The notes under the pieces: model-generated | The model's input: only the letters and a program-made list of their open reading frames with translations | Database searches by the model: none | Told to the model about the DNA's origin: nothing | NCBI GenBank assembly: GCA_002780065.1 | Contig: PEWQ01000067.1 | Span: forward strand, 1 to 27,676 | Length of the DNA: 27,676 nt | Source of the DNA: Candidatus Hydrogenedentes bacterium CG07_land_8_20_14_0_80_42_17 | GTDB taxonomy: Bacteria; UBA8481 | Direction: 5' to 3' | Shown: positions 25,195 to 27,676 of the stretch, in pieces | How the letters are laid out: each line of letters begins with the position of its first letter | Position numbering within the stretch: the stretch's first letter is position 1 | Made by a program: the position numbers and the translations under genes

Positions 25195-26715
25195 TTAATT
25201 TCCTGCTGGTGCTTCATGAGCTCTTATTGGATCATGCTTATCAGTTAAATAATAATTATCGTTTCTGACAATAAGGCACTTTGGTAAATGAATCATTAGC
25301 ACCTCATTTGAATCAGGGTTGATTACTACCAGACCTATTTTCATTCGTTGGTAACAATAAATTTCAGGCCAACTTATTTCAACTATTGAAAGCCATTCTA
25401 ATTTATTTTGTTGTTCAATTATTCTCTTCACTGTCGAAAAAAATTCATGGTTAGCATATCGTTTTAACAAATCTGAAGTTTTAATAAATAACGGTCTCAG
25501 TACTAAATTACTGGTATGTTCGCAAAATTGCCGAGCCCATAAAATATCATCACCTTTTATTTCATTTGTATCCAATAAATTTCTGTATAACTTTGCAAAC
25601 TCTTTTAAAGCAATATATGCGATCCTCTCTGATTGCAGCGGAGTAATCTTAATTGAAGAAGATGGAAGTATGACCACATAGGCTACAAGTATTTCTGCAA
25701 ATTTTTCCCATGGAATAAATAGATATGGTCCGAAATTATCATCATGAATTATAAAATTTCTAATCCATGCCATATTTGAATGATATTGTCCGTCTCCAGA
25801 TAACGGACGGTGATAATAACCAATATCTGCCATTGCAAGCCAGTTATTCCTATCAAAAGTATGTCCTATAACAGATATTGCATGAAATTGTTTTCCAGCT
25901 TTTACAATACATAGAATTGGCCAGCCTGATTCAAAAAAACCATAAATATTTGTTTCAGGCCTCGCAGATTTAATCATTTCTTGCGTAAGTGTAAAATAAT
26001 TCTGAGTTTTAAAAGGAATATTCATTTTCTTCAAGCAATTATTTATCTCTTGAATTGTTAAGCCTCTCCTAGAATCAGGTTTAATTTCTTCAGTAAGTAC
26101 TCCTGCCTCTAAACTTATTGCAGAAGCAGTTGTGACAGAAAAAATTTGGCGATTTTCTTTATTATTCCAATAATCAGCGATCGTCGCTAATACAGCTTGA
26201 GCACACATAACAATGCCGTTATCTTTTTCAATATAAGGAAATCCACTCACACTTACACTCAAACCTTTAACTATTTCTGTTTTCGAAGTTATTTTATTTA
26301 CTAAAAATGCATAATGATCCTTTTCACGTATAATGATTTTTTCAGATATTAAAGAATAAGAAATACTCCAGTCTGGTCGAAAAATGCAAAAACCTAAATA
26401 AATTAAAGTATCTTTCTTTTCAATTAGTTCATCAATTGAATCATAACCGCCATCAAAAAAATGGAATATTTTTGCGCTATCAGACGGGTCTGAACCGTAA
26501 TCTTTGCATTCATTAATGTAATGATAAAAAAGTTCATATGTTTTAGAAAAATTAACTTCTAAAATTGTAGTTTCATGGTCCTGCCTTATCAGAGAATGAA
26601 ATATTTTATGAGCAGGAATTCGTTTATTTGAGATATTTCGAGTTTGAAAAAAATTTATTAAATCTTCAGCTTTTTTTATTTTTAAAAGATTTATTTTAAA
26701 TTTTCCGAATGGCAC
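25195..26715 (-). CDS. Putative papain/C39-like cysteine peptidase-fold protein
   Basis: 506 residues, not assignable to a named gene. The middle region has the order of a papain-like or C39-like active site: C171 in GIVMCAQAVLATIADYW, H278 in QFHAISVIGH, and D325/D326 in IIHDDNFGPYLFIP. The spacing and the DD-N-GPY signature resemble bacterial C39-like proteins of unknown role. The N-terminal 150 and C-terminal 150 residues are unrecognised, and there is no signal peptide or membrane helix. The start is a GTG at 26715, only one base past the stop of the small gene (TAATGTG), so translation is probably coupled. Base composition suggests recent acquisition. Whether it cleaves peptides or has another transfer activity is open. 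Confidence 0.6.
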   Translation of the reverse strand: MPFGKFKINLLKIKKAEDLINFFQTRNISNKRIPAHKIFHSLIRQDHETTILEVNFSKTYELFYHYINECKDYGSDPSDSAKIFHFFDGGYDSIDELIEKKDTLIYLGFCIFRPDWSISYSLISEKIIIREKDHYAFLVNKITSKTEIVKGLSVSVSGFPYIEKDNGIVMCAQAVLATIADYWNNKENRQIFSVTTASAISLEAGVLTEEIKPDSRRGLTIQEINNCLKKMNIPFKTQNYFTLTQEMIKSARPETNIYGFFESGWPILCIVKAGKQFHAISVIGHTFDRNNWLAMADIGYYHRPLSGDGQYHSNMAWIRNFIIHDDNFGPYLFIPWEKFAEILVAYVVILPSSSIKITPLQSERIAYIALKEFAKLYRNLLDTNEIKGDDILWARQFCEHTSNLVLRPLFIKTSDLLKRYANHEFFSTVKRIIEQQNKLEWLSIVEISWPEIYCYQRMKIGLVVINPDSNEVLMIHLPKCLIVRNDNYYLTDKHDPIRAHEAPAGN

Positions 26716-26716
26716 A

Positions 26717-26872
26717 TTAAAATCGTATCGATGACAGTTCAGTTGGAATATTTTCTAATATAACTTCCTCATTACGATTAGCATCTATCTCTTTTTTAAC
26801 TGCCTCATCAACCATTGCAAATAATTCTTTAACTAAATCAGAAGAATTTCTACCTTCATCTACCGACTCCAT
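26717..26872 (-). CDS. Small protein upstream of the peptidase-like gene
   Basis: 51 residues, MESVDEGRNSSDL to ELSSIRF, acidic and predicted mostly helical (LVKELFAMVDEAVKKEI). The start is chosen at the ATG at 26872 because GAGGAGGAG lies directly upstream on the minus strand; an earlier in-frame ATG at 26899 lacks such a site. It is tightly coupled to the 506-residue protein. It could be a regulator, inhibitor or leader-like substrate of that protein, by position only. No family was recognised. Confidence 0.6.
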   Translation of the reverse strand: MESVDEGRNSSDLVKELFAMVDEAVKKEIDANRNEEVILENIPTELSSIRF

Positions 26873-26982
26873 ATATCTCTCCTCCTCACGTTGGTGCATT
26901 GAAATAATCCTGGATTTAAAAATTAAAGCAAGAAAATATTTTACTCTGGCCTCGCCTGTATAAACGACGCATGCTTATCCAG

Positions 26983-27097
26983 CCTCAAAGAGGCTGTGCT
27001 CTTTGCTTATCTCGGTGAGATGAGGCTTCTAAAAAAAGAACTCAATTTACAAAATATAACAGGCTGTAAACGTAAATGTGTGCTTGGAGGATTATGG
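26983..27097 (+). repeat. Right copy of the 115-base direct repeat
   Basis: Identical base for base to 24969-25083. The next bases, ttgccgtaa, continue the anmK frame as Leu-Pro-stop instead of the Gln-Pro-stop of the left copy. It lies against the convergent terminator. Confidence 0.97.
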
Positions 27098-27106
27098 TTG
27101 CCGTAA
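26983..27106 (+). pseudogene. 3' fragment of anmK
   Basis: Encodes the last 38 shared residues of AnmK (LKEAVLFAYLGEMRLL to LGGLW) and then LP and TAA at 27104-27106. The frame is open for some codons to the left (ACLSS) but has no start codon or RBS, so it is not expressed as a gene. It is probably the original gene end, left behind when the cassette was inserted. Confidence 0.85.
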
Positions 27107-27135
27107 AAAACAAGAGCCCGGAATATTCCGGGCTC
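27105..27135 (-). terminator. Intrinsic terminator of the rightmost gene
   Basis: GAGCCCGGAAT / ATTCCGGGCTC (27114-27135) is a perfect 11-base-arm palindrome. On the minus strand it is followed by TTGTTTTTT, the expected U-tract, about 50 bases after the stop of the last gene. On the plus strand the following bases are not T-rich, so it serves the leftward gene. Its T-tract overlaps the TAA of the anmK fragment. Confidence 0.88.
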
Positions 27136-27182
27136 AAGTTATGTATGAAGTTATAAATAAGACCTGATGAATTGATTATGAG

Positions 27183-27676
27183 TTACGCGCTCAATTCCTG
27201 CATCAATTCCTCTAAAGGAGTTTGGTCATTAATTTTGTTCTGTAAACTCTTTGAATTTTCTGCCGAATTCAATGCCTTCAATAAGCCGTCGGCATTCTTT
27301 GTTGCATCTCTCTTCGATGCGGCGTCATGAAGAAGAGTCAATAGATCAGTATGGCCGTTAGAATCGAGTTCTTCAGGCAGAGCAAATATTTGATCGAGTT
27401 TTAATTCTGGAAAAACATTCTGCGATGCTGAAGATACCGCTTCAAAAAAACTCGACGCAGTATTCTTCATCTCATTTGCGATTCCATCCAACGCGTTATT
27501 GGAAAGTCCTAACGACTTTTCGACCTCATCGAACAATGCCTCAGTTGCATCAAAAAATTTGGTCAGAGCTTTATCATCCAATCCTGCCAATCCTTTTACT
27601 GCATTAGAAAAAGAATCCAAAACCTTTGGATCTATCTCTTGAGCTAAATCAGCTAGTGAAAAGAACCTTCCGGAAA
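27183..27676 (-). CDS. Unknown protein, C-terminal part only
   Basis: The frame is open to the window edge without a stop or an obvious start, so the gene continues beyond 27676. A TTG at 27620 is unlikely to be the true start. About 164 residues are visible, starting SGRFFSLADLAQEIDPK and ending LEELMQELSA. They are rich in Leu, Ala, Asp, Glu and Asn with few aromatic or Cys residues, and look helical and soluble (repeated patterns such as LDDKALTKFFDATEALFDEVE). No family was recognised. It is followed by the strong terminator at 27105-27135 and originally faced anmK tail to tail. Confidence 0.6.
   Translation of the reverse strand, partial: SGRFFSLADLAQEIDPKVLDSFSNAVKGLAGLDDKALTKFFDATEALFDEVEKSLGLSNNALDGIANEMKNTASSFFEAVSSASQNVFPELKLDQIFALPEELDSNGHTDLLTLLHDAASKRDATKNADGLLKALNSAENSKSLQNKINDQTPLEELMQELSA

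Larger units (their letters stand above)
25084..26982. mobile_element. Putative inserted accessory cassette between duplicated anmK ends
   Basis: The segment is 1899 bases, enclosed by the 115-base perfect direct repeats. It holds two minus-strand genes that are unrelated to wall recycling and visibly richer in A+T than the neighbours. No transposase, integrase or terminal inverted repeat is present inside, so it is not a complete autonomous element. Bases 25093-25194 contain nothing I recognise. The direct-repeat layout fits integration of a circle or recombined segment carrying its own copy of the target gene end, or a homologous exchange. Confidence 0.55.
26873..27182. other. Non-coding stretch: cassette promoter side, anmK remnant, terminator
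   Basis: From left to right it holds the upstream region of the small gene, the right copy of the 115-base repeat with a short anmK tail, the perfect hairpin terminator at 27114-27135, and about 47 bases before the stop of the last gene. A possible leftward promoter, TTGCTT with a 16-base gap to GATTAT, lies before the small gene but is weak. Confidence 0.55.

Noticed and set aside
27114-27135. Palindrome as a plus-strand anmK terminator
   Set aside because: The bases after the stem on the plus strand are aagttatgta, not T-rich; the U-tract is only present on the minus strand.
1-27676. tRNA or rRNA genes
   Set aside because: No cloverleaf with a T-arm GGTTCRA-like word plus matching acceptor stem, and no rRNA-like conserved stretch, was seen on reading; not excluded by a covariance search.

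Overview
This window comes from a Gram-negative bacterium. It carries genes for ADP-heptose and CMP-Kdo, both precursors of the lipopolysaccharide inner core, plus SecD/SecF and peptidoglycan recycling enzymes. The DNA is moderately AT-rich, genes are tightly packed with many 4-base ATGA stop/start overlaps, and there are several GTG or TTG starts. I cannot name a phylum from sequence alone. The intergenic AT-rich word repeats and 'GAACCACGAATGAA'-type repeats suggest an uncultured environmental lineage, but this is only an impression.

Left block (about 1-10173). After a 376-base leader with nested hairpins comes a forward run: secD, secF (unusually long), a bifunctional (p)ppGpp synthetase/hydrolase and rlmN. 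A short repeat-rich stretch separates rlmN from a convergent cstA-type peptide/pyruvate transporter gene, whose last codons lie inside the repeat. Divergent from cstA is an overlapping pair, a MoaB/Mog-fold protein and a TlyA-type rRNA methyltransferase.

Middle block (10234-18014, minus strand). A long run reads gmhA, hldA, hldC, kdsB, pyrG, rlmB, panC, a Yip1-type membrane protein and a Gfo/Idh/MocA oxidoreductase. It makes ADP-heptose precursors and CMP-Kdo, and PyrG supplies the CTP that KdsB consumes. A forward AAA ATPase with a DUF4143-type C-terminus follows alone, behind a 9-base inverted repeat.

Right block (19445-27676). On the minus strand are a SpoIID/LytB-domain exported protein, a very acidic 67-residue protein and a 704-residue protein. 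The last combines a GYF_2-like N-terminus, an unrecognised middle region and a complete DHH/DHHA1 phosphoesterase. Divergent from spoIID are murQ and anmK, which turn anhydro-MurNAc into GlcNAc-6-phosphate. SpoIID-type enzymes can release anhydro-MurNAc ends, so the trio may form one turnover and recycling unit.

The most unusual structure is at the end. The last 115 bases of anmK shared by both copies (24969-25083) are repeated perfectly at 26983-27097. The two copies flank an AT-rich two-gene cassette: a 51-residue protein and a 506-residue protein with a papain/C39-like Cys-His-Asp arrangement. The second copy sits against the terminator of the convergent gene downstream, so it looks like the ancestral anmK end and the cassette like a recent insertion that rebuilt the end of its target gene.
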